Shown here: positions 43,711-52,545 of the stretch, piece after piece
Numbering within the stretch: the first letter of the stretch is position 1
Layout of the letters: each line of letters starts with the position of its first letter
Assembly (NCBI GenBank): GCA_947493885.1
Contig: CANLTE010000009.1
Coordinates: forward strand, 29,945-93,944
From: an uncultured Maribacter sp.
Lineage (GTDB): Bacteria > Bacteroidota > Bacteroidia > Flavobacteriales > Flavobacteriaceae
Length of the DNA: 64,000 bases
Direction: 5' to 3'
Notes under the pieces: model-generated
Told to the model about the DNA's origin: nothing
What the model saw: only the letters and a program-made list of their open reading frames with translations
Database searches by the model: none
Position numbers and translations under genes: made by a program

Positions 43711-44577
43711 TTGAAAAAATTAAAATCCCACTTTAGGTTCAATAAACAAGAACAAAGTGGGGTTTTCTTTTTACTATTCATAATAATATTATCGCAATGC
43801 GTTTATTTTTATGTAAAATATAACTCCCCGTCTAAAGCAAATAAAGCTTTTGTTCTTAACGAGTCTATACAAGCAAAAGTTGATAGCTTAAAGAAACAAG
43901 CCTTAAAAAAGGATACTTTGATTATTTATCCTTTTAATCCAAACTTTATATCAGATTACAGAGGGTATGCATTGGGTATGTCCGTTGACGAAATTGATAG
44001 GCTTCATGCTTTTAGGGCTAAAAATAGATATGTGAATTCTGTTTTGGAATTTCAAGAGGTAACCAAAGTCTCGGATACTTTGTTAAAAACAATTTCTAAG
44101 TATTTTAAATTTCCGAATTGGAAAAATGTAAAAAGTAATCCTGAGAACGTAAGGAAAACATTAAACAAATTAAGTAAAATTAAAGACATTAATTCTGCTA
44201 CAATTAATGATTTTAAAAGCATTTATGGAATAGGAGATAAATTATCAAGAAGAATAGTAAAGTTTCGGGATAAATTAGGAGGCTTTTTTGTAAATGAACA
44301 ATTGTATGATGTTTATGGCTTAGAGAATGAGGTAGTTGAACGGGCATTAGAACGTTTTCAAGTGTTAAAAACGCCTGCGATTAGAAAAATAAATATTAAT
44401 ACAGCTTCTGTGGTAGAGCTATATAAATTGCCATATATTCAAAAAAAAGTAGCATATGCTATTTTAGATTATAGGAATGACAATAAAACCGTTAAAACCT
44501 TTGATGAATTGTTAAAAATTGAAGATTTCCCCAAGGATAAAATTGATAAAATTAAGCTATATTTGGCCCTAAAATAA
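43711..44577 (+). CDS. Helix-hairpin-helix (ComEA-like) membrane-anchored protein
   Basis: This 288-aa protein has one N-terminal membrane helix (about 17-35). Helix-hairpin-helix units follow: one near DINSATINDFKSIYGIGDKLSRRIVKFRDKLGGF, the second near NINTASVVELYKLPYIQKKVAYAILDYR. HhH motifs bind the DNA backbone, and ComEA proteins use them in DNA uptake. There is no in-frame ATG before residue 92, so I place the start at TTG 43711. The role in DNA uptake is inferred from the domain only. Confidence 0.85.
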   Translation: MKKLKSHFRFNKQEQSGVFFLLFIIILSQCVYFYVKYNSPSKANKAFVLNESIQAKVDSLKKQALKKDTLIIYPFNPNFISDYRGYALGMSVDEIDRLHAFRAKNRYVNSVLEFQEVTKVSDTLLKTISKYFKFPNWKNVKSNPENVRKTLNKLSKIKDINSATINDFKSIYGIGDKLSRRIVKFRDKLGGFFVNEQLYDVYGLENEVVERALERFQVLKTPAIRKININTASVVELYKLPYIQKKVAYAILDYRNDNKTVKTFDELLKIEDFPKDKIDKIKLYLALK

Positions 44578-44606
44578 GTCAGGTAATTGCATACTCAAGT
44601 TTATAG

Positions 44607-45779
44607 ATGGATAAAAGATATTTTACCGAAGAACATAAGTTGTTCAGAGATAGTCTTAAAGATTTTTTGAAGAAAGAAGTTGTACCACATGTGGATAAGT
44701 GGGAAGAATCTGGAACCATAGACCGATTCATATGGAAAAAGTTTGGGGACATGGGGTATTTAGGTTTGACCTATCCAGCCAAATACGGAGGGCTGGAGTT
44801 AGATCTTTTGTATATGGTTATCCTGTTAGAAGAGCTTCAGAAAATTAACTCATTGGGTTTCGCTGCAGCAATATGGGCACATATGTACTTAGCGATGACG
44901 CATATTTCAAAAGAAGGTGATGAAAGAATAAAACAAGAATATCTTGCTCCCAGTATTTCTGGGGAAAAAGTAGGGTGTTTGTGTATTTCTGAGCCTTTTG
45001 CAGGTTCAGATGTATCCGGTATGCGTACGGTTGCAACTAAAGAGGGAGATTCTTATATCATAAATGGTTCTAAGACATTTATAACCAATGGTGTTTATAG
45101 TGATTATTTAGTGGTAGCGGCAAAAACTTCTCCTGAGTTGGGTAATAAAGGAATTAGCATTTTTGTGGTTGATAGAGAAACCTCAGGTATTAGTGCTTCA
45201 AAATTAAATAAGTTAGGTTGGCGAGCATCAGACACTGGTGAAATTGCTTTTGATAATGTAATGATTCCTAAAGAAAATTTGATGGGGGATGAAAACAAAG
45301 GTTTTCCTTATATTATGCAACACTTTGCTTTAGAGCGATTAATAATGGGGGTTAACGCTCATGCTAGGGCAGAGTATGCTTTGGATTATGCGGTTGAATA
45401 CATGTCAGAGAGAACAACCTTTGGGAAAAAGTTAGACCAATATCAGGCATTAAGACATAAAATAGCGGAAAGAACAGCAGAAATGACAATGTGTAGAGAA
45501 TTTAATTATTCTGTAGCATCACGTTTAGATAAAGGGGAATATGTGGTAAAAGAGGCTACAATGTCTAAATTGTTGTCAACTAAAATGGCAGACGAAACAA
45601 TTTATGATTGTTTACAAATGTTAGGAGGTTATGGGTTTATGGAAGATTATCCGCTAGCGCGGTTGTTTAGAGATAGTAGGTGTGGACCTATTGGCGGAGG
45701 AACTTCAGAAATCTTAAAGGAGATATTGTCTAAAATGATTATTGATAAAAAAACATATAAGCCGGCATTAGAAAATTAA
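44607..45779 (+). CDS. acyl-CoA dehydrogenase
   Basis: This 390-aa FAD enzyme oxidises acyl-CoA at the alpha-beta bond. Typical segments are MGYLGLTYPAKYGG, CISEPFAGSDVSGM (FAD region), INGSKTFITNG, the catalytic region ERLIMGVNAHARAEYALDYAVEY and QMLGGYGFMEDYPLARLFRDSRCGPIGGGTSEI. The residues fit the general family, and the specific substrate (short, medium or long chain) cannot be told. It stands alone before rpsU. Confidence 0.94.
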   Translation: MDKRYFTEEHKLFRDSLKDFLKKEVVPHVDKWEESGTIDRFIWKKFGDMGYLGLTYPAKYGGLELDLLYMVILLEELQKINSLGFAAAIWAHMYLAMTHISKEGDERIKQEYLAPSISGEKVGCLCISEPFAGSDVSGMRTVATKEGDSYIINGSKTFITNGVYSDYLVVAAKTSPELGNKGISIFVVDRETSGISASKLNKLGWRASDTGEIAFDNVMIPKENLMGDENKGFPYIMQHFALERLIMGVNAHARAEYALDYAVEYMSERTTFGKKLDQYQALRHKIAERTAEMTMCREFNYSVASRLDKGEYVVKEATMSKLLSTKMADETIYDCLQMLGGYGFMEDYPLARLFRDSRCGPIGGGTSEILKEILSKMIIDKKTYKPALEN

Positions 45780-45797
45780 ATAATGTTTAAATTAAAG

Positions 45798-45827
45798 TTT
45801 GCAATTTAGATTTAAGTAGTATATTTG
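45798..45827 (+). promoter_or_regulatory. rpsU promoter
   Basis: TTTG (45798-45801), an 18-bp spacer and TATATTTG (45820-45827) form a two-box Bacteroidetes promoter with an exact -7 match, 35 bp before the rpsU ATG. The leader also holds GAGAGGAGG, an unusually good ribosome-binding sequence for this organism. Confidence 0.8.
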
Positions 45828-45862
45828 CAGCCTTAATCACAAAAGAGAGGAGGTTATCGCCC

Positions 45863-46057
45863 ATGTTAATAATACCAATAAAAGAAGGAGAAAACATAGA
45901 TAGAGCTTTAAAGCGTTTTAAACGAAAGTTTGATAAAACTGGTACAATGCGTCAATTAAGAAAACGTCAGCAGTTTACAAAGCCTTCAGTTGAAAGAAGA
46001 GCGCAAATACAAAAAGCTCAATATATACAAGGTTTAAGAGATTTAGAAGAAATTTAA
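45863..46057 (+). CDS. rpsU: 30S ribosomal protein S21
   Basis: S21 is a small basic protein near the anti-SD end of 16S rRNA. At 64 aa it has the family sequence: IPIKEGENIDRALKRFKRKFDKTGTM then RQLRKRQQFTKPSVERR. Its leader carries GAGGAGG about 9 bp before the ATG, a strong SD in a genome where most genes lack one. In Bacteroidetes S21 influences anti-SD access, so a strong SD here is consistent with autoregulation, but that is inference. A strong terminator follows. Confidence 0.96.
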   Translation: MLIIPIKEGENIDRALKRFKRKFDKTGTMRQLRKRQQFTKPSVERRAQIQKAQYIQGLRDLEEI

Positions 46058-46086
46058 TCTCTGAACTTTTATTAGTGTACAAATTA

Positions 46087-46113
46087 AAATCCCGCAACAA
46101 GCGGGATTTTTTT
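46087..46113 (+). terminator. Intrinsic terminator after rpsU
   Basis: AAATCCCGC (46087-46095) and GCGGGATTT (46101-46109) form a 9-bp stem with a 5-base loop, followed by a T-run. Confidence 0.9.
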
Positions 46114-46159
46114 ATGATATATAATGTAGTGTCAAAGATAACTTTGGTAACTTTAAACC

Positions 46160-47050
46160 ATGGCAATAGATTCCTTTATAGCATACCTTACCTTAGAAAA
46201 AAACTACTCCAAACATACTGTTAGTGCGTATAAAAAGGATATAGAGGAGTTTAGTTTGTTTTGTGAGGTCACTTTTGGTGTCGAAGATGTTGTTTTTGTA
46301 GATTATAATTTAATTAGAAGTTGGATTGTAAGTTTGGTAAATTCCAGCGTAACTAACAGAACCATAAATAGGAAGGTAGCTTCATTAAAAGCGTATTATA
46401 AATTTTTACTCAGAATTGAAGAAATAAAAGTTAATCCACTAGCAAAACATAAGGCTTTAAAAACAGCAAAAAAAATTGAAGTCCCCTTTTCCGAAGAAGA
46501 AATGCAAAATGTACTTTCTCAAATTACATATGAAGATAATTTTGAAGGAATACGCGATAAGTTAATAATAGAGCTGTTGTATTCTACTGGTATTAGGAGA
46601 GCGGAACTAGTAAATTTAAAAATAGTAGATGTTGATTTGTTTCAGGGAAATTTAAAAGTATTAGGAAAAAGAAACAAAGAAAGAATTGTGCCTCTCTTAC
46701 CTTCAGTGATAAAAGCTTTTCAAACGTATTTTAATGAAAGAAGTGTTCATGAGGGTATTCCTGAAAACGATTTTGTTTTTCTTACCAGTGTGGGCAATAA
46801 AATATATGAAACACTTGTTTATAGAGTTATAAATAAGTACTTTAGTAAGGTGTCCTCCAAGGTAAAAAAGAGTCCACATATTTTAAGACACACATTTGCA
46901 ACTCACCTTCTTAGTAAAGGAGCAGATTTAAATGCGGTTAAAGAGTTGTTAGGGCATTCCAGTTTGGCGTCAACACAAGTTTATACTCATAATAGTATTG
47001 ACGAGCTTAAGAAAGTACATGCTACTTCACATCCTCGAAGTGGTAAATAG
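46160..47050 (+). CDS. xerC: tyrosine recombinase XerC
   Basis: XerC resolves chromosome dimers at dif with XerD. At 296 aa it has an N-terminal SAM-like domain and the catalytic domain with R146 (STGIRRAEL), K170, H240 and R243 (HILRHTFATHL), H266 (LLGHSS) and nucleophile Y275 (STQVYTH), a complete set. XerC rather than XerD is the usual name for this position beside hpf in flavobacteria, but the two cannot be told apart by sequence here. Confidence 0.92.
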   Translation: MAIDSFIAYLTLEKNYSKHTVSAYKKDIEEFSLFCEVTFGVEDVVFVDYNLIRSWIVSLVNSSVTNRTINRKVASLKAYYKFLLRIEEIKVNPLAKHKALKTAKKIEVPFSEEEMQNVLSQITYEDNFEGIRDKLIIELLYSTGIRRAELVNLKIVDVDLFQGNLKVLGKRNKERIVPLLPSVIKAFQTYFNERSVHEGIPENDFVFLTSVGNKIYETLVYRVINKYFSKVSSKVKKSPHILRHTFATHLLSKGADLNAVKELLGHSSLASTQVYTHNSIDELKKVHATSHPRSGK

Positions 47051-47090
47051 TTAGAGTTAGATATTGTTTAATCTATTAAAATTTTATTCT

Positions 47091-47393
47091 ATGAAAGTAC
47101 ATGCACAATCCGTTAATTTTAATGCTGATGGTGAATTGTTCAATTTCGTGCAAACACGACTTGATAAATTAGAAACGTTCTACAGTAAGGTTATTAGTTC
47201 AGAAGTTTATATGAAACTAGGTAACACAAAATCAAAAGAAAATAAAATTGTAGAAATAAAATTAAATGTACCTAAAGATAAATTTATAATTAAAAAACAA
47301 TGTAAGACTTTTGAAGAGGCTGTAGACTCGGCTTGTAATTCATTGGAACGCAAGCTTATAAAAAAGAAGGAAAAAATTAGAGCACATGCTTGA
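47091..47393 (+). CDS. hpf: ribosome hibernation promoting factor, short form
   Basis: This 100-aa protein of the HPF/RaiA family binds the 30S A and P sites and stores idle ribosomes. It shows VHAQSVNFNADGELFNFVQTRLDKLETF, then EIKLNVPKDKFIIKKQCKTFEEAVDSACNSLERKLIKKKEK. I chose ATG 47091, 9 residues after an in-frame TTG at 47064, because the family begins at MKVHAQ. The short form lacks the long form's C-terminal domain. It follows xerC by 40 bp. Confidence 0.92.
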   Translation: MKVHAQSVNFNADGELFNFVQTRLDKLETFYSKVISSEVYMKLGNTKSKENKIVEIKLNVPKDKFIIKKQCKTFEEAVDSACNSLERKLIKKKEKIRAHA

Positions 47394-47414
47394 ATAATTT
47401 TTTTTAATTTTTGT

Positions 47415-47444
47415 TTTGAATAAACAAAAAAACGTATACATTTG
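47415..47444 (+). promoter_or_regulatory. Promoter upstream of tRNA-Thr(TGT)
   Basis: TTTG (47415-47418), an 18-bp spacer and TACATTTG (47437-47444), an exact -7 match, lie about 50 bp before the tRNA. Confidence 0.75.
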
Positions 47445-47494
47445 CAGTCCGTTAGAAATAGCGGACTTTTTTATGCTTTAAAAAACATGAAAAT

Positions 47495-47568
47495 GCCGAT
47501 GTAGCTCAGCTGGCTAGAGCAGCTGATTTGTAATCAGCAGGTCGTGGGTTCGAGTCCCTCCATCGGCT
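47495..47568 (+). tRNA. tRNA-Thr (anticodon TGT)
   Basis: The acceptor GCCGATG pairs with CATCGGC. The anticodon loop TTTGTAA holds TGT, and the T loop is TTCGAGT. It is 74 nt and is the first of four tRNAs ahead of tuf, a common flavobacterial order. Confidence 0.97.
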
Positions 47569-47602
47569 CAAAAAAGGAGCAAAATTTTAGATTTTGTTTT
47601 GA

Positions 47603-47633
47603 TTTGAAAAGAGTGAATAAAGTATTACTTTTG
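47603..47633 (+). promoter_or_regulatory. Promoter upstream of tRNA-Tyr
   Basis: TTTG (47603-47606), a 19-bp spacer and TACTTTTG (47626-47633) make an exact two-box promoter, so this tRNA can be transcribed apart from its neighbour. Confidence 0.75.
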
Positions 47634-47665
47634 CAGCTCGAAAAAAGTTCTTAAAATATTGGTTT

Positions 47666-47747
<82 letters not shown>

Positions 47748-47798
47748 CTATTTTTTAAATAGTTTTAGTTGTTTTCTGGAAAATAACTAAAAAAAGAC

Positions 47799-47806
47799 TA
47801 ATATTG
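47799..47806 (+). promoter_or_regulatory. Candidate -7 box upstream of tRNA-Gly
   Basis: TAATATTG differs from TAnnTTTG by one base and lies 42 bp before the tRNA. The same octamer serves the ars promoter. No clear -33 box is seen. Confidence 0.4.
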
Positions 47807-47848
47807 CACGATTGTTTTAAAAAGCAATTAAAATATTGAAAAATAAAT

Positions 47849-47921
47849 GCGGGAGTAGCTCAGTTGGTAGAGCGTCAGCCTTCCAAGCTGAATGTCGCCG
47901 GTTCGAACCCGGTCTCCCGCT
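47849..47921 (+). tRNA. tRNA-Gly (anticodon TCC)
   Basis: The acceptor GCGGGAG pairs with CTCCCGC. The anticodon loop CTTCCAA holds TCC, and the T loop is TTCGAAC. It is 73 nt. Confidence 0.97.
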
Positions 47922-47944
47922 CTAAGTTTGACAGTATTGTCATT

Positions 47945-47969
47945 CCTGTACATGCCTTGGGCATACAGG
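47945..47969 (+). repeat. Imperfect hairpin in the tRNA-Gly to tRNA-Thr spacer
   Basis: CCTGT (47945-47949) pairs with ACAGG (47965-47969), and ATGCC with GGCAT inside, around a short loop. No T-run follows, so it is not a terminator. It may be a processing signal or a small repeated element. Confidence 0.4.
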
Positions 47970-48028
47970 GACGATTCACTATCAAGGGGCAATTCTATTG
48001 TAAAAGAAAGTGATTGTGAAAACTTTAC

Positions 48029-48100
48029 GCCGGTGTAGCTCAGGGGTAGAGCGTTTCCTTGGTAAGGAAGAGGTCACGAGTTCAAATCTCGTCATTGGCT
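48029..48100 (+). tRNA. tRNA-Thr (anticodon GGT)
   Basis: The acceptor GCCGGTG pairs with CATTGGC using two G-U pairs. The anticodon loop TTGGTAA holds GGT, and the T loop is TTCAAAT. It is 72 nt and lies 57 bp before tuf, with which it is probably co-transcribed. Confidence 0.95.
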
Positions 48101-48157
48101 CAATTAAGGTATAAATTGTACACTAATATAAACTAAGATTATTAAAATTCATTAAAC

Positions 48158-49345
48158 ATGGCAAAGGAAACTTTTGATCGTTCCAAACCGCACTTAAATA
48201 TAGGTACTATTGGACACGTAGATCACGGTAAAACTACATTGACAGCTGCTATTACTACAGTATTGGCTAATGCAGGTCTTTCTGAATTAAGAAGTTTCGA
48301 TTCTATCGATAACGCTCCGGAAGAAAAAGAAAGAGGTATTACGATTAATACTTCTCACGTAGAGTATGCTACGGCGAATCGTCACTACGCACACGTTGAT
48401 TGTCCTGGTCACGCGGATTACGTAAAAAACATGGTTACTGGTGCTGCTCAGATGGATGGTGCTATTTTGGTGGTTGCCGCTACAGATGGTCCAATGCCAC
48501 AAACACGTGAGCACATCCTTTTAGGTCGTCAGGTTGGTATTCCAAGAATCGTTGTATTCATGAATAAAGTGGATATGGTTGATGATGAGGAGTTATTAGA
48601 GCTTGTTGAGATGGAGGTAAGAGAATTGCTTTCTTTCTATGAGTATGATGGTGATAATGGGCCTGTTGTTGCTGGTTCTGCTTTAGGTGCGCTTAATGGT
48701 GAGCAAAAGTGGGTTGATACTGTAATGAAGTTAATGGAAGAGGTTGATGCTTGGATTGAGCTTCCAAAAAGAGATGTTGATAAAGACTTCTTAATGCCTG
48801 TTGAAGATGTATTTACAATTACTGGTCGTGGTACTGTAGCTACTGGTCGTATTGAGACTGGAGTTGCTAACACTGGTGATGCTGTAGATATTATTGGTAT
48901 GGGTGCTGAAAAATTAGCTTCTACAATTACAGGGGTTGAGATGTTCCGTAAGATATTAGATAGAGGTGAGGCTGGTGATAATGTAGGTATCTTGTTAAGA
49001 GGTATTGAAAAATCAGATATCAAAAGAGGTATGGTTATCTGTAAGCCAGGTTCTGTTAAACCGCATGCTAAATTTGAAGCTGAGGTTTATATCCTTAAGA
49101 AAGAAGAAGGTGGTCGTCACACACCATTCCATAATAACTATCGTCCTCAGTTCTATGTAAGAACAACGGATGTTACAGGTACTATTAATCTTCCTTCAGG
49201 GGTTGAGATGGTAATGCCTGGTGATAACTTGACAATTACAGTTGATTTATTATCTCCAATTGCATTGAGCGTGGGATTACGTTTTGCAATTCGTGAAGGT
49301 GGTAGAACAGTAGGTGCTGGTCAAGTTACTAAGATTTTAGATTAA
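48158..49345 (+). CDS. tuf: elongation factor Tu
   Basis: EF-Tu brings aminoacyl-tRNA to the ribosome as a GTP complex. At 395 aa it has full length. The P-loop is GHVDHGKTT (19-27), then [12 protein letters not shown] (switch I), [12 protein letters not shown] (switch II) and FMNKVDMVD (guanine specificity). It lies between tRNA-Thr and tRNA-Trp, the conserved tRNA-tuf-tRNA-secE order. Confidence 0.99.
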   Translation: MAKETFDRSKPHLNIGTIGHVDHGKTTLTAAITTVLANAGLSELRSFDSIDNAPEEKERGITINTSHVEYATANRHYAHVDCPGHADYVKNMVTGAAQMDGAILVVAATDGPMPQTREHILLGRQVGIPRIVVFMNKVDMVDDEELLELVEMEVRELLSFYEYDGDNGPVVAGSALGALNGEQKWVDTVMKLMEEVDAWIELPKRDVDKDFLMPVEDVFTITGRGTVATGRIETGVANTGDAVDIIGMGAEKLASTITGVEMFRKILDRGEAGDNVGILLRGIEKSDIKRGMVICKPGSVKPHAKFEAEVYILKKEEGGRHTPFHNNYRPQFYVRTTDVTGTINLPSGVEMVMPGDNLTITVDLLSPIALSVGLRFAIREGGRTVGAGQVTKILD

Positions 49346-49361
49346 GATTTTATAGATATTG

Positions 49362-49402
49362 CATTGTAAGGGTGTCCCGCTTAGGCTGGATACCTTTCAA
49401 TG
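49362..49402 (+). ncRNA. Structured hairpin between tuf and tRNA-Trp
   Basis: CATTG and AAGGGTGTCC pair with GGATACCTTT and CAATG to give a stem of about 15 bp with two G-U pairs and one bulge. No U-tract follows. It may shape processing of the tuf-tRNA-secE transcript. The role is a guess from position. Confidence 0.4.
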
Positions 49403-49457
49403 TAAATAGGAAATAAATGTAACAGTCCTTGAATTGAGGATTTTTATATTTAATTAT

Positions 49458-49530
49458 ACGGGTGTAGCTCAGTTGGTAGAGCACTGGTCTCCAAAACCAG
49501 GTGTCGGGAGTTCGAGTCTCTCCTCCCGTG
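49458..49530 (+). tRNA. tRNA-Trp (anticodon CCA)
   Basis: The anticodon loop CTCCAAA holds CCA, and the D and T arms are normal (T loop TTCGAGT). The acceptor ACGGGTG pairs with CTCCCGT except at one step, where U6 faces U67. It is 73 nt and precedes secE as in many Bacteroidetes. Confidence 0.95.
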
Positions 49531-49588
49531 CTTTAAGAAGTGAAGTTAAAGCGAGAACACTTCTAGTTAAACAGAAAACTAAACAGCG

Positions 49589-49777
49589 ATGTTAACATAT
49601 ATTAAGGAGTCTTTTGAGGAATTAAAAAATAATGTTACGCTTCCTACGCGTGCAGAATCTTCTAATCTTATGGTTGTTGTAGCAGTATTTTCTATATTGT
49701 TTGCATTAGCAACTTGGGGTGTGGATACTGTGTTTAGTAAGGTTATTCGTTTATATTTCGATAACGTTTTAAATTAA
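49589..49777 (+). CDS. secE: preprotein translocase subunit SecE
   Basis: SecE clamps SecY in the inner-membrane translocon. The 62-aa single-helix form is typical of Bacteroidetes: an amphipathic start (LTYIKESFEELKNNVTLPTRAESSNLM) and one membrane helix (about 28-50). It precedes nusG by 7 bp, the universal order. Confidence 0.95.
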   Translation: MLTYIKESFEELKNNVTLPTRAESSNLMVVVAVFSILFALATWGVDTVFSKVIRLYFDNVLN

Positions 49778-49784
49778 AAGCTCT

Positions 49785-50336
49785 ATGTCTGAAGTTTTAG
49801 ATAAAAAATGGTACGTAGTTAGGGCTGTAAGTGGTCAAGAAAACAAAATTAAAGGTTACATCGAGAGTGAAGTGGCTAGATTGGGTTTTGCTGATTACTT
49901 AGATGAAGTTTTGGTTCCTACTGAAAAAGTGGTTCAGATTCGAAACGGAAAAAAAATAAATAAAGAACGTGTTTACTTTCCTGGGTATATTATGGTGAAA
50001 GCTAACCTTGGTGGAGAAATGGTTCATATTATTCGTTCTATTACCAATGTTATCGGTTTCTTAGGGGAGACAAAAGGAGGGGATCCTGTGCCGTTGAGAA
50101 AAACTGAGGTTAATAGAATGCTTGGTAAAGTAGATGAGTTAGCCGTTACTACAGATAGCGTGGCTATACCTTTTGTTTTTGGAGAAACTGTTAAGGTTAT
50201 AGATGGCCCTTTTAATGGATTTAATGGTACGGTGGAGAAGATAAATGAAGAAAAACGAAAGCTAGAAGTTATGGTTAAGATTTTCGGAAGAAAAACTCCG
50301 TTAGAACTTAGCTATATGCAGGTTGAGAAAATTTAA
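49785..50336 (+). CDS. nusG: transcription termination/antitermination factor NusG
   Basis: NusG binds RNA polymerase and links it to the ribosome or to Rho. At 183 aa it has an N-terminal NGN domain (KKWYVVRAVSGQENKIKGYIESEV, then PGYIMVKA) and a C-terminal KOW domain (GETVKVIDGPFNGFNGTVEKINEEKRKLEVMVKIFGR). It lies between secE and rplK in the standard order. Confidence 0.98.
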   Translation: MSEVLDKKWYVVRAVSGQENKIKGYIESEVARLGFADYLDEVLVPTEKVVQIRNGKKINKERVYFPGYIMVKANLGGEMVHIIRSITNVIGFLGETKGGDPVPLRKTEVNRMLGKVDELAVTTDSVAIPFVFGETVKVIDGPFNGFNGTVEKINEEKRKLEVMVKIFGRKTPLELSYMQVEKI

Positions 50337-50402
50337 TTAGTGTTACATATTTATAAAGTAGTGTTGCTTCCAAATAACACACTTTCAATTTAATTTTAAA
50401 CA

Positions 50403-50840
50403 ATGGCAAAAGAAGTAGGTAAAGTAGTTAAACTACAAGTTAGGGGAGGTGCAGCGAATCCATCGCCACCGGTTGGACCCGCCTTAGGTGCTGCCGGCGT
50501 TAACATCATGGAATTCTGTAAGCAGTTTAATGCGCGTACGCAGGATAAACCAGGTAAAGTATTACCAGTTGTTATCACCGTTTACAAAGACAAGTCATTT
50601 GACTTTGTTGTAAAAACACCACCAGCGGCAGTTCAGCTATTGGAGACAGCTAAGATTAAAAAAGGATCTGGCGAACCTAACAGAGTAAAAAACGGTAGCG
50701 TTACATGGGACCAAATCAAAGCAATTGCTGAAGATAAAATGGTAGACCTTAATGCTTTTACTGTGGAATCAGCAATGAGTATGATTGCAGGAACAGCAAG
50801 ATCAATGGGTCTTAAAGTTTCAGGTAAAAGACCTTTTTAA
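50403..50840 (+). CDS. rplK: 50S ribosomal protein L11
   Basis: L11 binds 23S rRNA at the GTPase-associated centre. At 145 aa it has the family start ([23 protein letters not shown]) and end (KVSGKRPF). It opens the rplKAJL cluster, and rplA follows after 18 bp. Confidence 0.99.
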   Translation: MAKEVGKVVKLQVRGGAANPSPPVGPALGAAGVNIMEFCKQFNARTQDKPGKVLPVVITVYKDKSFDFVVKTPPAAVQLLETAKIKKGSGEPNRVKNGSVTWDQIKAIAEDKMVDLNAFTVESAMSMIAGTARSMGLKVSGKRPF

Positions 50841-50858
50841 AATCTTAAAAGTAATTAA

Positions 50859-51548
50859 ATGGCAAAGTTGACTAAAAAGCAAAAGGAAGCATATGCTAAG
50901 ATAGATAAAGATAAACTTTATTCTGTTGATGAGGCTTCTGCTTTAGTAAAAGAGATAACTAATACAAAATTTGATGCATCTATTGATATTGCAGTTCGTT
51001 TAGGAGTTGATCCTAGAAAGGCAAATCAAATGGTTCGTGGAGTTGTAACACTACCTCACGGAACAGGTAAAGATATTAAAGTTTTGGCTTTAGTAACCCC
51101 AGATAAGGAAGCAGAGGCTAAAGAAGCTGGTGCGGATTATGTTGGGTTGAATGAATATTTGGATAAAATAAAAGGCGGTTGGACTGATGTTGATGTAATT
51201 ATTACAATGCCAAGCGTAATGGGTAAATTAGGTCCATTAGGTCGTGTTTTGGGACCTAGAGGTTTAATGCCTAATCCAAAAACAGGAACAGTAACCATGG
51301 ATGTTGCAAAAGCTGTAACTGAGGTGAAAGCTGGTAAAATTGATTTTAAAGTAGATAAAACTGGTATTGTTCATGCTGCAATTGGAAAGGCATCTTTCTC
51401 TGCGGACAAAATTGCGGGCAATGCAAAAGAGTTGTTAGAGACTTTAAATAAGTTAAAGCCATCTGCTGCAAAAGGAGTTTATGTGAAGTCAGTATTTATG
51501 TCTAGCACAATGAGTCCTAGTGTTCAATTAGATCCTAAAACAGTTTAA
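50859..51548 (+). CDS. rplA: 50S ribosomal protein L1
   Basis: L1 forms the mobile stalk at the E site and in enteric bacteria represses its own operon. At 229 aa it has [50 protein letters not shown] and [14 protein letters not shown]. It follows rplK by 18 bp. Autoregulation here is assumed by analogy only. Confidence 0.99.
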   Translation: MAKLTKKQKEAYAKIDKDKLYSVDEASALVKEITNTKFDASIDIAVRLGVDPRKANQMVRGVVTLPHGTGKDIKVLALVTPDKEAEAKEAGADYVGLNEYLDKIKGGWTDVDVIITMPSVMGKLGPLGRVLGPRGLMPNPKTGTVTMDVAKAVTEVKAGKIDFKVDKTGIVHAAIGKASFSADKIAGNAKELLETLNKLKPSAAKGVYVKSVFMSSTMSPSVQLDPKTV

Positions 51549-51575
51549 TATAGCTGGTAGTTAAAAATTTCAATT

Positions 51576-52094
51576 ATGACAAGAGAAGAAAAAGCAATCG
51601 TTGTACAGGATTTGACTACGCAGTTAGCTGAAAGTTCTACTATTTATTTAGCAGATATTTCAGGTTTAGATGCTGGAACCACTTCTGATTTAAGAAGAGC
51701 GTGTTATAAAGCAGATATTAGACTTGCGGTAGTAAAAAATACATTGCTTGCAAAAGCAATGGAAGCTTCTGATAAGGAATTTGGTGAATTGCCAGAGGTA
51801 CTTAAAGGGAATACTTCATTAATGTTTTCTGAAACAGGTAATGCACCTGCAAAACTTATTAAAACTTTTAGAAAAAAGTCAGATAGGCCTTTGTTGAAAG
51901 GAGCATTTGTTGAGGAAGCTGTTTATATTGGTGATGAGAATTTGGATGCTTTAGTAAGCATTAAGTCTAAAGAAGAAATGATTGGTGAGATTATTGGATT
52001 ATTACAATCTCCTGCTAAAAATGTTATTTCTGGACTTAAGTCTGGCGGTGGTAAACTTGCTGGAATTCTTAAAACATTATCAGAAAGAGAGTAG
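51576..52094 (+). CDS. rplJ: 50S ribosomal protein L10
   Basis: L10 anchors the L7/L12 stalk dimers to 23S rRNA. At 172 aa it has the family features: MTREEKAIVVQDLTTQL, IYLADISGLDAG, LRLAVVKNTLLAKA-like strand and helix, and a C-terminal helix that binds L7/L12. It lies between rplA and rplL. Confidence 0.98.
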   Translation: MTREEKAIVVQDLTTQLAESSTIYLADISGLDAGTTSDLRRACYKADIRLAVVKNTLLAKAMEASDKEFGELPEVLKGNTSLMFSETGNAPAKLIKTFRKKSDRPLLKGAFVEEAVYIGDENLDALVSIKSKEEMIGEIIGLLQSPAKNVISGLKSGGGKLAGILKTLSERE

Positions 52095-52143
52095 TACGCA
52101 CTAAAACAATTATATTTTAAAAATTTATTAAACGATAGTAAAA

Positions 52144-52524
52144 ATGGCAGAATTAAAAGATTTCGCAGAACAATTAGTTAATCTTACTGTAAAAGAAGTA
52201 AATGAATTAGCTGATATATTAAAAGAAGAGTACGGTATAGAGCCTGCAGCTGCTGCAGTTGCTGTTGCTGCTGGTGGTGGAGCTGCTGGTGGTGGTGAGG
52301 CTGCCGAAGAAAAGTCAGAATTTGACGTAATCTTAAAAGCGGCAGGATCTTCTAAATTAGCAGTTGTTAAATTGGTTAAAGAATTAACTGGTTTAGGATT
52401 AAAAGATGCTAAAGATATCGTTGATAGCGCACCAAAAGCTATTAAAGAAGGTGTTTCTAAAGACGAAGCAGAAGGAATCAAGAACTCATTGGAAGAAGCT
52501 GGAGCAGAAGTTGAGCTTAAATAA
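52144..52524 (+). CDS. rplL: 50S ribosomal protein L7/L12
   Basis: L7/L12 recruits translation factors to the ribosome. At 126 aa the N-terminal dimer helix, an Ala/Gly-rich hinge ([18 protein letters not shown]) and the C-terminal factor-binding domain ([21 protein letters not shown] and LKDAKDIVD) are all present. The gene is followed by an intrinsic terminator-like hairpin before rpoB. Confidence 0.99.
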   Translation: MAELKDFAEQLVNLTVKEVNELADILKEEYGIEPAAAAVAVAAGGGAAGGGEAAEEKSEFDVILKAAGSSKLAVVKLVKELTGLGLKDAKDIVDSAPKAIKEGVSKDEAEGIKNSLEEAGAEVELK

Positions 52525-52545
52525 TAGCAATTCCATAGGAAATTT

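Noticed and set aside
47945-47969. tRNA spacer hairpin as a terminator
   Set aside because: No U-tract follows, so it was listed only as a repeat.
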